Source: an uncultured bacterium (GTDB lineage Bacteria; Verrucomicrobiota; Kiritimatiellia; RFP12; UBA3636). Taken from it: DNA of 32,273 nucleotides. Of this stretch, positions 25,459-32,273 are shown piece by piece. The notes beneath the pieces were generated by a model. The model was not told the DNA's origin, did no database searches, and worked only from the letters and a program-made list of their open reading frames with translations. The position numbers were made by a program, and so were the translations under genes. The DNA is taken from contig CADBEF010000020.1 of assembly GCA_902793555.1 (NCBI GenBank), forward strand, positions 1 to 32,273, in the 5' to 3' direction. Every line of letters starts with the position of its first letter. Positions within the stretch are counted from its first letter, which is position 1.

Positions 25459-25902
25459 ATGGACTTCACTGAACTCATCTCCTCCTTCGCCGAACGCCAC
25501 GGCATCGCGGATCTCGCCGCCGAGGACAACGCCGCCGCGCTCGACATCGACGGCATCGTCGTCACCCTCGTCGCCGCGGGCGACGCGGTCTCGATCTCCG
25601 CCGACATCGGCGATCCGCCCGCCGAGGGCCGCGCCGACTTCGCCGAGCTGCTGCTCGAGGCCAGCCTGCAGTCCGACGCCTTCTTCGCCAAGGCGCCCGA
25701 GAGCGGGACCTACGTCGCCGTGCGCCGCCTCGCGCTCCCGACGCTCGACTCCGACGCCTTCGACGCCGCGCTCGAGTCGCTCGTGAACCAGGCCGAGACC
25801 TGGCGCCGCCTTCTCGCCGACTTCCGTCCCGCCGCGAAGGCCGCCGCGGAGGCGGCCGCGGAGGAGCCCACCTTCGGCACCGGCGGCTTCGTGCAGGTGT
25901 AG
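25459..25902 (+). CDS. T3SS class I effector chaperone, CesT-like
   Basis: The 147-aa product has the CesT/SycE fold pattern. An N-terminal helix (FTELISSFAERHGI) is followed by two strands (ALDIDGIVVTLVAAG, DAVSISADIGDPP), a central helix (FAELLLEASLQ), two more strands (FFAKAPESGTYVAVRRLAL) and a C-terminal helix (FDAALESLVNQAETWRRLLADF). An Ala-rich tail ends GGFVQV. Such acidic dimeric chaperones hold an effector's N-terminal region in the cytosol and guide it to the T3SS sorting platform. The gene carries MerR-type promoter B and element 5. The remnant of an effector gene lies directly downstream, which suggests its original client has been largely deleted. Confidence 0.88.
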   Translation: MDFTELISSFAERHGIADLAAEDNAAALDIDGIVVTLVAAGDAVSISADIGDPPAEGRADFAELLLEASLQSDAFFAKAPESGTYVAVRRLALPTLDSDAFDAALESLVNQAETWRRLLADFRPAAKAAAEAAAEEPTFGTGGFVQV

Positions 25903-25904
25903 GC

Positions 25905-25929
25905 GTAACCTTCCGCGGTTCCGCGTGTA
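25905..25929 (+). promoter_or_regulatory. Bipartite T3SS element 6 (GTAACC-N13-CGTGTA)
   Basis: GTAACC at 25905-25910 and CGTGTA at 25924-25929 are separated by 13 bp. It follows the chaperone stop directly and now faces only the effector remnant, so it probably served the lost full-length effector gene. Confidence 0.58.
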
Positions 25930-25949
25930 TTCCGGGCAAAACCGCGCAA

Positions 25950-26188
25950 GCATCCCATACCGGTTGGGCTTCCTCGCGCACGGCATCACGAACGGCGAGC
26001 ACACGGCGATGACGTTCGCGATCGAGAGGAACGACGAGACCGGCGCCGTCACGGTCCACTTCTCGGAGCCCGAGGGCTTCCCGTTCAAGTTCCACTGGAC
26101 GGCGACCATCGCCCTGGACGGAACGATGACCGCGACCAATATGGTACTTGAGAATCCGCCGCTGCCCGAGCCGCAGCCCGCCAACTAG
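25950..26188 (+). pseudogene. C-terminal remnant of a large T3SS effector-like gene
   Basis: The frame encodes ASIPYRLGFLAHGITNGEHTAMTFAIERNDETGA... in overlapping part, then FPFKFHWTATIALDGTMTATNMVLENPP and TAG. The segment HGITNGEHTAMTF aligns with HGIANAIGTEHMPLAY at the right edge of the window in the large effector candidate. This marks it as the tail of a paralogue whose body is missing. An ATG at 26008 could give a 60-aa peptide, but no ribosome-binding site is obvious. Upstream are element 6 and a short leader-like stretch, as if a deletion fused leader and tail. GCCCGC-GCGGG-GCGGGC follows the stop at once. Confidence 0.68.
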
Positions 26189-26207
26189 CGCCCGCGCGGG
26201 GCGGGCG
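26189..26207 (+). other. GC hairpin after the effector remnant
   Basis: CGCCCGC (26189-26195) and GCGGGCG (26201-26207) form a 7-bp perfect stem with a 5-nt loop, starting at the base after the stop codon. It also lies between two convergent genes. No T-run is seen. Confidence 0.6.
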
Positions 26208-26245
26208 CGTTCGTGGCGGCGCGACGAGCCGCGCACGAGGGGATC

Positions 26246-27616
26246 TTAGAGCCGTTCCTCGACGAGGCGGCGGGCCTCGGAGGCGAGGTAGAGCGGGAGC
26301 GACAGGAGCCGGAACGGATGTCGCGCGCCGGCGCTGTCGGGGAAGTCCGTCTCGACGAACGACGGGACGTCGCCGTTGAAACGGAGCCCGAAGTCCGTGC
26401 CCTTCTCGGCAAGGAACTGGTGCATCGACTTGAGCCGGCCCGTCGCGCCGGACTTGACCTCGACCGGGTAGACGCGTCCGCCCGACGCGCCGAGGTAGTC
26501 CACCTCGGCGTTCGACGACCGGCTCTCGCGCGCCCAGCAGAACAGGTCGCGCGGCTCCCACGGCGGACGGGCCGCCGCGAGCTCCTGTCCGACGAACTGC
26601 TCCGACACCGCGCCCCGGTTTCCGAGCAGCAGGTCGGCCGCGCCCACGAGGTCGCGGCTCCGCAGGTCGCACGCGAGCGAGGCGAGGCCGACATCGAGGA
26701 AGATCGCCTTGAAGTTCTTCTCCTCCGCGTCCGCGCCGAACGGAAGCCCCGAGCCGGTTGTGCGCCGGACCTTGGACGCGACGCGGGCCTTGCACAGCAG
26801 GTCCAGGGCCGCGGCGAGCCCGGCGGATCGGACCTCGCGGTCCACCTTGGCCCAGGTGAACTTCTCGCCGAGCTGGCGCGGGACCGACTCGAAGACCTTG
26901 CGGACGTTCTCCACGGGGACTCGGCGCGAATACTTGGCGAAGTCGTCGGCGAACGTCGAGAGGACGCCCTGCCGCGCACGCTCGGACGCCTCGAAGTCCG
27001 CGCCGCCGTCGAGGAACGCCGCGACGGACTCCGGCATCCCGCCCACGGCCAGATACCGCCGCAGCAGCTCCGTGCATTCGTCGTGGATCGGCGCCGGGAA
27101 GTCGTCCGCGCCCCGCCACGACCGCAGGAAGCCCCACAGCGCCTCGCGCCCGGACGCGTACAGGAACTCGCCGAACGTCATCGGATCGAGGAAGAAGTAT
27201 TCGATGCGCCCGACCGGCATCGAGAACGAATGGTCCGCCAGCGCGAACTCGAGCAGCGAGCCCGCCGCGACGACGTGCAAGGCCGGCAGCTTCTCGTAGA
27301 AGAACCGAAGGGAGAGCAGCACCTGCGGGGCGGCCTGCACCTCGTCGAGGAAGAGCAGCGTCCGGCCCGGCTCGACCCGTTGCCCGAATTGCGCCGCCAG
27401 CAGCGGCAGGATCTTCGCCGGGTCGTTCGAGGCGAACAGCGCGGCCGCTCCGGGCGTCTGCTCGAAGTTCACCTCCAGAAGCGACTCGAACTCCGTCTCG
27501 GCGAGCTTCCGGACGAGCCAGGTCTTTCCGACCTGACGCGCGCCGCGCATCACGAGCGGCTTTCGGTTCCTGCGGTTCTTCCACGCCCGAAGCGCGTCCA
27601 TTGCGAATCGTTCCAT
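26246..27616 (-). CDS. AAA+ ATPase with C-terminal DUF4143 domain
   Basis: The 456-aa protein begins MERFAMDALRAWKNR. The ATG at 27616 is preferred because AAGGAGG lies 5 nt upstream. Walker A is GARQVGKT (residues 25-32) and Walker B is TLLFLDE (86-92). The C-terminal part has EVDYLGASGGRVYPVEVKSG, the EVD...EVK pattern of the PD-(D/E)XK-like fold in DUF4143. This family is common and variable in accessory regions; its function is generally unknown, with proposed links to stress or mobile elements. It is the only clear gene on the minus strand, has its own AT-rich promoter, and separates two sets of effector/chaperone remnants. It is probably an inserted accessory gene with no direct T3SS role. 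Confidence 0.92.
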   Translation of the reverse strand: MERFAMDALRAWKNRRNRKPLVMRGARQVGKTWLVRKLAETEFESLLEVNFEQTPGAAALFASNDPAKILPLLAAQFGQRVEPGRTLLFLDEVQAAPQVLLSLRFFYEKLPALHVVAAGSLLEFALADHSFSMPVGRIEYFFLDPMTFGEFLYASGREALWGFLRSWRGADDFPAPIHDECTELLRRYLAVGGMPESVAAFLDGGADFEASERARQGVLSTFADDFAKYSRRVPVENVRKVFESVPRQLGEKFTWAKVDREVRSAGLAAALDLLCKARVASKVRRTTGSGLPFGADAEEKNFKAIFLDVGLASLACDLRSRDLVGAADLLLGNRGAVSEQFVGQELAAARPPWEPRDLFCWARESRSSNAEVDYLGASGGRVYPVEVKSGATGRLKSMHQFLAEKGTDFGLRFNGDVPSFVETDFPDSAGARHPFRLLSLPLYLASEARRLVEERL

Positions 27617-27664
27617 GTCATCCTCCTTGCTTCCCAAAAGAGCAGTTTGTGAAAAACAGGTGTG

Positions 27665-27692
27665 ATTTTAGCAGGTCTATTGATAAAATCAA
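27665..27692 (-). promoter_or_regulatory. Promoter of the DUF4143 ATPase gene with TTGATTTTATCAA dyad
   Basis: On the minus strand, TTGATT (27692-27687) and TAAAAT (27670-27665) are 16 bp apart. The palindrome TTGATTTTATCAA overlaps the -35, and related AAAATCA motifs lie on both sides, which could be an operator. The stretch is strikingly AT-rich against its GC-rich surroundings. The ATG is about 50 nt downstream. Confidence 0.6.
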
Positions 27693-27724
27693 GGGTGATT
27701 TTATGTTGCCACCTCGCACGGCGC

Positions 27725-28210
27725 GGAACCCCGCTTCGCGCCAAGGCGAACCTCTGGCAGTGGTTCAAGTGCCTCACGGGCTTCGGCGACGGGCGCGCGA
27801 AGGCGCAGCGCCTCGCCGAGGTCGTGAAGGCGTCGCTTCTCGCCAACGCCGAGCTCCAGCAGGACGCCGCGCTTGCCGGCGAGATCGACCGCCTCGACGG
27901 GGAGCGCAAGGTCCCGTCCGATCTCAAGGGCCGGATGGAAACGGCCATGCGCAAGGCCATCGAGGCCATCAACACCATGGAGTTCATGCAGGCGGCCCAG
28001 GGCAGCCGCCTGGGCTTCCCGCTCACCAAGGACAACGGGGAGAACCGCCCCAAGCTGAACACGCCCCGCTTCAAGTTCGACGAACTCCACTTCCGGGCCG
28101 TGCTCGCGGCCCTGACGACCCGGGATGGTCCCGCCCGTCTCGCCGATTTCACCCAGCGGATGATCCTCCTGTTCCAGGAGGACATCCTCCAGGAGCGCAA
28201 GGACGCGCGC
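27725..28210 (+). pseudogene. 5'-truncated gene fragment of unknown family in the effector zone
   Basis: The frame reads LRAKANLWQWFKCLTGFGDG..., GEIDRLDGERKVPSDLKGRM, FKFDELHFRAVLAALTTRDG and RMILLFQEDILQERKDA. It then turns into Arg-rich shadow sequence after about 28210. The first codons run into the AT-rich promoter of the ATPase without a start codon that fits, since the ATG at 27703 is in another frame. I do not recognise the family. The helical, charged character resembles the large effector-like protein downstream, but I see no direct alignment. At about 28205 it meets the chaperone fragment in a different frame, consistent with a deletion that joined two genes. Confidence 0.6.
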
Positions 28211-28535
28211 CGATCGCGACGACTGCGTGATCTTCTCCCTGCCGCTCGAGGACGCGCAGCCCGACGGCCCGATGCTCCGTCGTGCGCTGGAGCTCGCGGC
28301 GAACGGCGACGGCACGGACGGCCACTTCCTCGGCCTCCAGGAGGGGATGTTCCTGCTTTCCGCCGTCCTGCCGCTCGCCGGGCTCTCCGCGGAGGAGTTC
28401 GGCCGGCGCCTCCTGGCGCTGGCCGCGGCGACAAAGCGCGTCTCCGACGCGCTCTCGCGCGCATCGGCCGAAGGCGGCGCCGCCCCGGCCGCCGAACCGC
28501 CGCCGGATTCGGGCGACGACTTCATGCGCGTGTAA
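28206..28535 (+). pseudogene. N-terminally truncated CesT-type chaperone
   Basis: The frame encodes RADRDDCVIFSLPLEDAQPD, RRALELAANGDGTDGHFLGL, QEGMFLLSAVLPLAGLSAEE and a C-terminal helix. It aligns with the intact chaperone at 25459-25902 from its second strand onward (GDAVSISADIGDPP, FAELLLEASL, VRRLALPTLD). Both tails end alike (FMRV and FVQV). The N-terminal helix and first strand, about 35 residues, are missing. A GTG at 28227 could start a 102-aa product, but it has no clear ribosome-binding site and would lack part of the fold. Its position directly before the large effector candidate suggests it was that protein's chaperone. Confidence 0.65.
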
Positions 28536-28560
28536 CGACCGCCCGGCGCGGAGTTTTTCC

Positions 28561-28591
28561 TTGACATGGAGCGCGCACCAAGTTGTAGAAT
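28561..28591 (+). promoter_or_regulatory. MerR-type promoter C
   Basis: TTGACA (28561-28566) and TAGAAT (28586-28591) are 19 bp apart. The spacer is a less perfect version of the TTGGAG...CTCCAA dyad of promoters A and B. The large effector candidate starts 49 nt downstream of the -10. No TGTAACC-CGTGTA element is found between promoter and gene here. Confidence 0.75.
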
Positions 28592-28640
28592 CCATGGCAA
28601 GCAACTTTTCACTCCAACCTGTCAGCTCGGGAACCCGACC

Positions 28641-31600
28641 ATGTCCGTCGACCTCTCCAAAGTCAACATCTCCCTCCAGCAGTTCCAGGACATCTCGTCC
28701 GGCAAGTACAACGCCGGCGAGGTGAAGCTCGCGAGCGAAACCAAGCTCGCGAAGATGAACAACCACGTCGACCGCACGTCGAAGAACAACGAGAAGATCT
28801 CCCACGCCGAGGTGATCGCGATCAAGCAGTCGCTCGTCAAGGCGCTCTCGCAGCACGGCGTCGGGCAGGAGGAGATCGACCGCGTCCGCCAGGAGCTCGG
28901 CCTCGCGCCGGCCGGCCCGTCGGACCGGACCCTTCGCTTCCGCAGCGTCGTGCCGCTCTCCCGGCAGCAGATCCGCGAGATCCTCGACCGCAACGCCCAG
29001 GCGATCAACCGGGCCCGGGGCCCGAACGGGGATCTGGAGCACATCGTCGGGACGAAGTCGCTCGTCGATGCGGAGACGGAGGCCATGCGCACGGCGAAGC
29101 GCAACGCCGTCAACCAGGCGCTCGCGAGCGACCGGCGCACGGTCTACATGGACGAGGACATCGCCCGCTTCTCGCAAGTCGTGTCGGACGCCGCCGACTT
29201 CGTGCCCAACGACGACCGCCCCAAGGTTCTCGCGATGGCGAAGGCGCAGCTCGAGGCGCTGCTGGCGACGTGCAACGACCGGCCGCGCGAGAACGTCCCC
29301 GCGATCGCGAAGTTCGCGGTGCCGAACAACGGTCCGACGATCGAGATGCCGACCGGCCTGAGCGAGAAGCAGTTCGCCGAACGTCTCGAAAACATGCTCG
29401 TCCGCTTCTCGAAGCACCCGGTCGACCAGGCGGAACGGGACGTCGTCAGCCAGTACCGCGCGCTCACGACGCGCGAGGCGCGGCAGTCGTTCCTGGAGAA
29501 TCTGCCGAACGACCCGAAGTTCGGCCTGAAGGCGCGGGCGCTGGCGATCCAGTGCCTCTACAGCCGCGGCGTGTCCGACTACGCCACGCTTTCGGTGGCG
29601 AACCGCCTGACGGACCAGGACGCGCTCGACCTCGCGAAGGAGCTGCTCGCCCTCCCCGCGGACGCCAAGCCGGACGAGGTCCGCGCCAACCGCGTCCTCG
29701 TGGCGATGGCCGCCAAGGAGCCGGCAGCCGTGCCCGATACCGGGCTTGCCTACGTCCCGGCCACGTCCAACGCCCAATACAACCGATACGTGAAGACCGC
29801 CTTCACCAGGTGCGGCCAGCGGGACGAATCCGAAGTGCTGCTGCCCGCGCACAAGAAACTGGTGGAAACGACGAGGCAGGCGCTCCTCGAGCGTCTTGGC
29901 CATGCCGCAACGGAGCTGGTGAGGGACCCCGAATGGTCCGGCCTTTCCCTGAACGAACAGGAGATGGAGACGAAGCGGCTTACCGCGGACGCCATTGCCG
30001 ACCAATTCCTGACGGGAGCCCTCATGGGAGGCGCCGAACACATCCTCACGAAGGAAGTCGAGAAGACCATCCGCGACCGGGGCGGCAGTCTGAATCACTC
30101 GGCGCTCGTGGTGCTCGGCCTGACCTCGCGCCATCCCGACCTCCTCCCGCGCATGGCGCAGGCGCGCAGGCCGGACGACGCGATGTCGATCGTCGCCGAA
30201 TACCGGGAGGAGATCGACCGCCTGATCGCGCTCCACTCCAAGACGCTTCCGTTCATCGAGGCCACCCGGACCCGGGCGGTCCAGAAGGTTGCCGACCGGC
30301 TCGGCCTCGCGCCCGGCGTCGTCAGGGACTACCTCGGCCTCGTCGGTCCGGTTGGGCTAAAGGCCATTCAGCTTATTGCGGACATCCTCGAGGGCAAGAA
30401 AGCGTTCGCCACGGACAAGGATCTTGAGGCGGCGTTCATGAACCTGGCGGACGAAGCCGTCGCCGAAATGACGGGCCGTCTCGACCAGGTGGACGCGCTC
30501 CGGCTTCCGCCTCAAACGGCCGACGAAATCAAGGAGAGTCTCTTCGGCCTCAAGGACTTCAAGGCCATCGACGTCGCCCGGATCGCCGAGGAGACGCGGC
30601 GGAAGGTCAACTTGGATACGTTGGAGGGCCTGCTCGTCGACAACGCATCGACGGATCAGATCAAGTCCGAGATGCGGAACGTCGCGAAAGCGGTCCGGGA
30701 CGTTTCGGACGAAATGCTGGCCGGCAAGGAGGAGCTCGGTCCCGACGACCGCGACGCGATCGAGCACATCGCCCTGCTCCTCGCCGTCCGCGCGCGCCCC
30801 GGCCTGGACGGGCGCATCGACGCGTTCTTCGCGCGTCCGGACGTGAGGACCGAGATTCTCTCCGAAGACATCAACCGGTCCTGGGCATCCTTCGCCATGG
30901 AAACGTTCCGGCTGTTCTCGACCGACCCGGAAATCAACCCGCTCGCGGAAATCAAGCCCCGGCTCGTCCGCACCCTCTTCACCGAGCCCCGCGAACGCGC
31001 CGCCTTCGAGGCCGTCGGCGGCACCGCGCGCGCGCTTGCGGCCGGCTACCATCCGTCCGAGGTGCCGGACCTCCTCAAGTCGTTCTCGCTCTACAGGGCC
31101 GCGACGAACGTCTCCGACGCGGACGCGCTCGCCGCCGTCCTCGACCACCGGAGCAAGGCGCACCGGCTCTTCCGCTACGGCGGGCGCTTCACCGGGAGCG
31201 TCGAGAACTTCCGCTCCGGCCTCTCCCTGATGGATCGGTTCGCCGAGTGGTACGCCGGCCTCTCCGCCGACGTCGTGAACCGGCGGGCGTACGACACCCC
31301 CACCAAGTCGAACGCCAGCCGCTCGTTCGTGCTTCCGGAGGCCGCGAGGGGCTACGAGACGTTCCTCTTCCAGGACCTGGCCATCCGCCCGGACGCGAAC
31401 CTCGACGAGCCCGATCCCGAAAAGATCTTCGGCGTCCTGCACAACGACGCGACGAACTTCTTCGTGCGCGGCAACGGCTCCGGCTGCCTCGGCACGATGT
31501 TCGGGCTGCCGCCCGCCCGCCGCCAGGTCGTGTATGCCGCGTTCCGGGCCCTCGAGCCGGCGGCGACGGAGCTCGGGCAGCACGAAGGGACCAACGTCAT

Positions 31601-32273
31601 CGACCACGAGAACGTCCTCGCGCGCATCCTCCGGCACTACGACGAAGTGGCCCGGCTCAAGGCCGCCGGCCAGCTCGACCGCGCGCATCTCAACGCGCTG
31701 CTCACACCGGACCTCCGCCTCCCGCCGAACGCCTCGTCGCGAGAGGTTTCCCGCGCCTTCGACGCCCGAATCGAACGATACAACACGCCCGCCCTGTCCA
31801 TCAAACTCTCCAATCTGCTGACCAGGACCGGCTGCACCGTCGCCGAACTGCAGGAGGCGATGCGGGGCGGCAGGCAGCCCGCCCCCCTTGCCGACATCGC
31901 GTCCACCACGATGAAGATGCAGCAGATCGACGGGACCACGCGGGGCGGGCGCGACTTCATGCTCGGCGACCTGAAGCGCCCGTCCATCCCGACCTACGTC
32001 GCGAACGGGCAGGGCGTCCTCGCCGCGGAGGACGGCCACTTCACCGTCGTCATCGGCGGCGAGACCATCGCCTGCGCCGTCAGCGGCCAGGACGAGGCCA
32101 ACGCCCATGTCGCCGACCGGATCGAGGCGCTCTGCGGCCCGGTGCACGTCGAGCAGGCGAACGCCGTGATGCGGGGGCTTTCCCAGGCCGGCCACGGCCC
32201 GATCCTGGAGATCCTGCCGCAGCACGGCATCGCCAACGCCATCGGCACCGAGCACATGCCGCTCGCCTACAAG
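28641..32273 (+). CDS. Very large T3SS effector candidate, 3'-partial (at least 1211 aa)
   Basis: The frame is open from the ATG at 28641 to the window edge. The N-terminus is polar and lacks a Sec signal (MSVDLSKVNISLQQFQDISSGKY), as expected for T3SS export. The rest is soluble and mostly helical, with no membrane segment. Recognisable stretches include PLSRQQIREILDRNAQAINR near residue 104, VYMDEDIARFSQVVSDAADF near 170, and a C-terminal beta-rich part (HFTVVIGGETIACAVSG) near the edge. I recognise no catalytic domain. It has its own MerR-type promoter C and follows a chaperone remnant. Its visible end aligns with the start of the effector remnant at 25950-26188, so the full protein probably continues some 60-70 residues to a tail like FKFHWTATIALDG. 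The effector role is inference from context. Confidence 0.8.
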   Translation, partial: MSVDLSKVNISLQQFQDISSGKYNAGEVKLASETKLAKMNNHVDRTSKNNEKISHAEVIAIKQSLVKALSQHGVGQEEIDRVRQELGLAPAGPSDRTLRFRSVVPLSRQQIREILDRNAQAINRARGPNGDLEHIVGTKSLVDAETEAMRTAKRNAVNQALASDRRTVYMDEDIARFSQVVSDAADFVPNDDRPKVLAMAKAQLEALLATCNDRPRENVPAIAKFAVPNNGPTIEMPTGLSEKQFAERLENMLVRFSKHPVDQAERDVVSQYRALTTREARQSFLENLPNDPKFGLKARALAIQCLYSRGVSDYATLSVANRLTDQDALDLAKELLALPADAKPDEVRANRVLVAMAAKEPAAVPDTGLAYVPATSNAQYNRYVKTAFTRCGQRDESEVLLPAHKKLVETTRQALLERLGHAATELVRDPEWSGLSLNEQEMETKRLTADAIADQFLTGALMGGAEHILTKEVEKTIRDRGGSLNHSALVVLGLTSRHPDLLPRMAQARRPDDAMSIVAEYREEIDRLIALHSKTLPFIEATRTRAVQKVADRLGLAPGVVRDYLGLVGPVGLKAIQLIADILEGKKAFATDKDLEAAFMNLADEAVAEMTGRLDQVDALRLPPQTADEIKESLFGLKDFKAIDVARIAEETRRKVNLDTLEGLLVDNASTDQIKSEMRNVAKAVRDVSDEMLAGKEELGPDDRDAIEHIALLLAVRARPGLDGRIDAFFARPDVRTEILSEDINRSWASFAMETFRLFSTDPEINPLAEIKPRLVRTLFTEPRERAAFEAVGGTARALAAGYHPSEVPDLLKSFSLYRAATNVSDADALAAVLDHRSKAHRLFRYGGRFTGSVENFRSGLSLMDRFAEWYAGLSADVVNRRAYDTPTKSNASRSFVLPEAARGYETFLFQDLAIRPDANLDEPDPEKIFGVLHNDATNFFVRGNGSGCLGTMFGLPPARRQVVYAAFRALEPAATELGQHEGTNVIDHENVLARILRHYDEVARLKAAGQLDRAHLNALLTPDLRLPPNASSREVSRAFDARIERYNTPALSIKLSNLLTRTGCTVAELQEAMRGGRQPAPLADIASTTMKMQQIDGTTRGGRDFMLGDLKRPSIPTYVANGQGVLAAEDGHFTVVIGGETIACAVSGQDEANAHVADRIEALCGPVHVEQANAVMRGLSQAGHGPILEILPQHGIANAIGTEHMPLAYK

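Noticed and set aside
27703..27705. ATG in the AT-rich region as start of the gene fragment at 27725
   Set aside because: It is in a different frame from the protein-like sequence, and the fragment shows no ribosome-binding site.
28529..28552. GTGTAACG followed by CGCCCGGCGCG as a seventh T3SS element before promoter C
   Set aside because: The first half is present at the stop codon of the chaperone remnant, but no CGTGTA follows at 13-14 bp.

Overview
The window is about 32 kb of very GC-rich bacterial DNA, almost all coding on the + strand. Three things suggest a PVC-superphylum organism, probably Kiritimatiellota or Lentisphaerota: giant glycine-rich 'GAGIGGG' surface proteins, a shared C-terminal domain ending FYRVE, and a type III secretion (T3SS) translocon with large unrecognised effector-like proteins. 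This placement is inference from gene content. No rRNA or marker gene is present.

Region 1 (1-16873) holds two tandem giant surface proteins built from the same modules: a 'VNGxDV...GEGWxYD' lead-in, a beta-rich segment, then arrays of roughly 30-residue Gly-rich coils (ISGGxVTATGG...GAGIGGG). The first enters from beyond the left edge. Its frame breaks at about 10236, where removing 13 bp between two 9-bp direct repeats would restore it. The second has a signal peptide and four modules.

Region 2 (16905-19436) is a partner-switching pair: a RsbV/SpoIIAA-like STAS protein, and a membrane sensor that fuses an extracellular domain, HAMP, a SpoIIE/RsbU-type PP2C phosphatase and a RsbW-type kinase domain. 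It runs by an ATGA overlap into region 3.

Region 3 (19433-24723) is a T3SS translocon locus in the order small charged protein, coiled-coil protein, SycD/LcrH-type TPR chaperone, YopB/SctE-like translocator, YopD/SctB-like translocator. This parallels lcrG-lcrV-lcrH-yopB-yopD. It ends in a good intrinsic terminator.

Region 4 (24750-32273) is a chaperone/effector zone: a 116-aa unknown protein, a CesT-type chaperone, the C-terminal remnant of an effector, an unrelated minus-strand AAA+ DUF4143 ATPase with its own AT-rich promoter, two more gene remnants (one a second CesT chaperone), and a very large effector candidate that runs off the right edge.

The most interesting signals are regulatory. 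A bipartite element, TG(T/A)AACC-N13/14-CGTGTA, occurs six times, each time in front of a T3SS gene or gene remnant. It looks like an ECF-sigma promoter or a tandem activator site. Three promoters have a 19-bp spacer filled by an inverted repeat, the layout used by MerR-family activators. Most T3SS genes follow one cassette plan: element, C/A-rich leader with AACC about every 8 bp, CDS, GC-rich hairpin just after the stop. The apparatus genes and the predicted regulators (ECF sigma, MerR protein) are not in the window.
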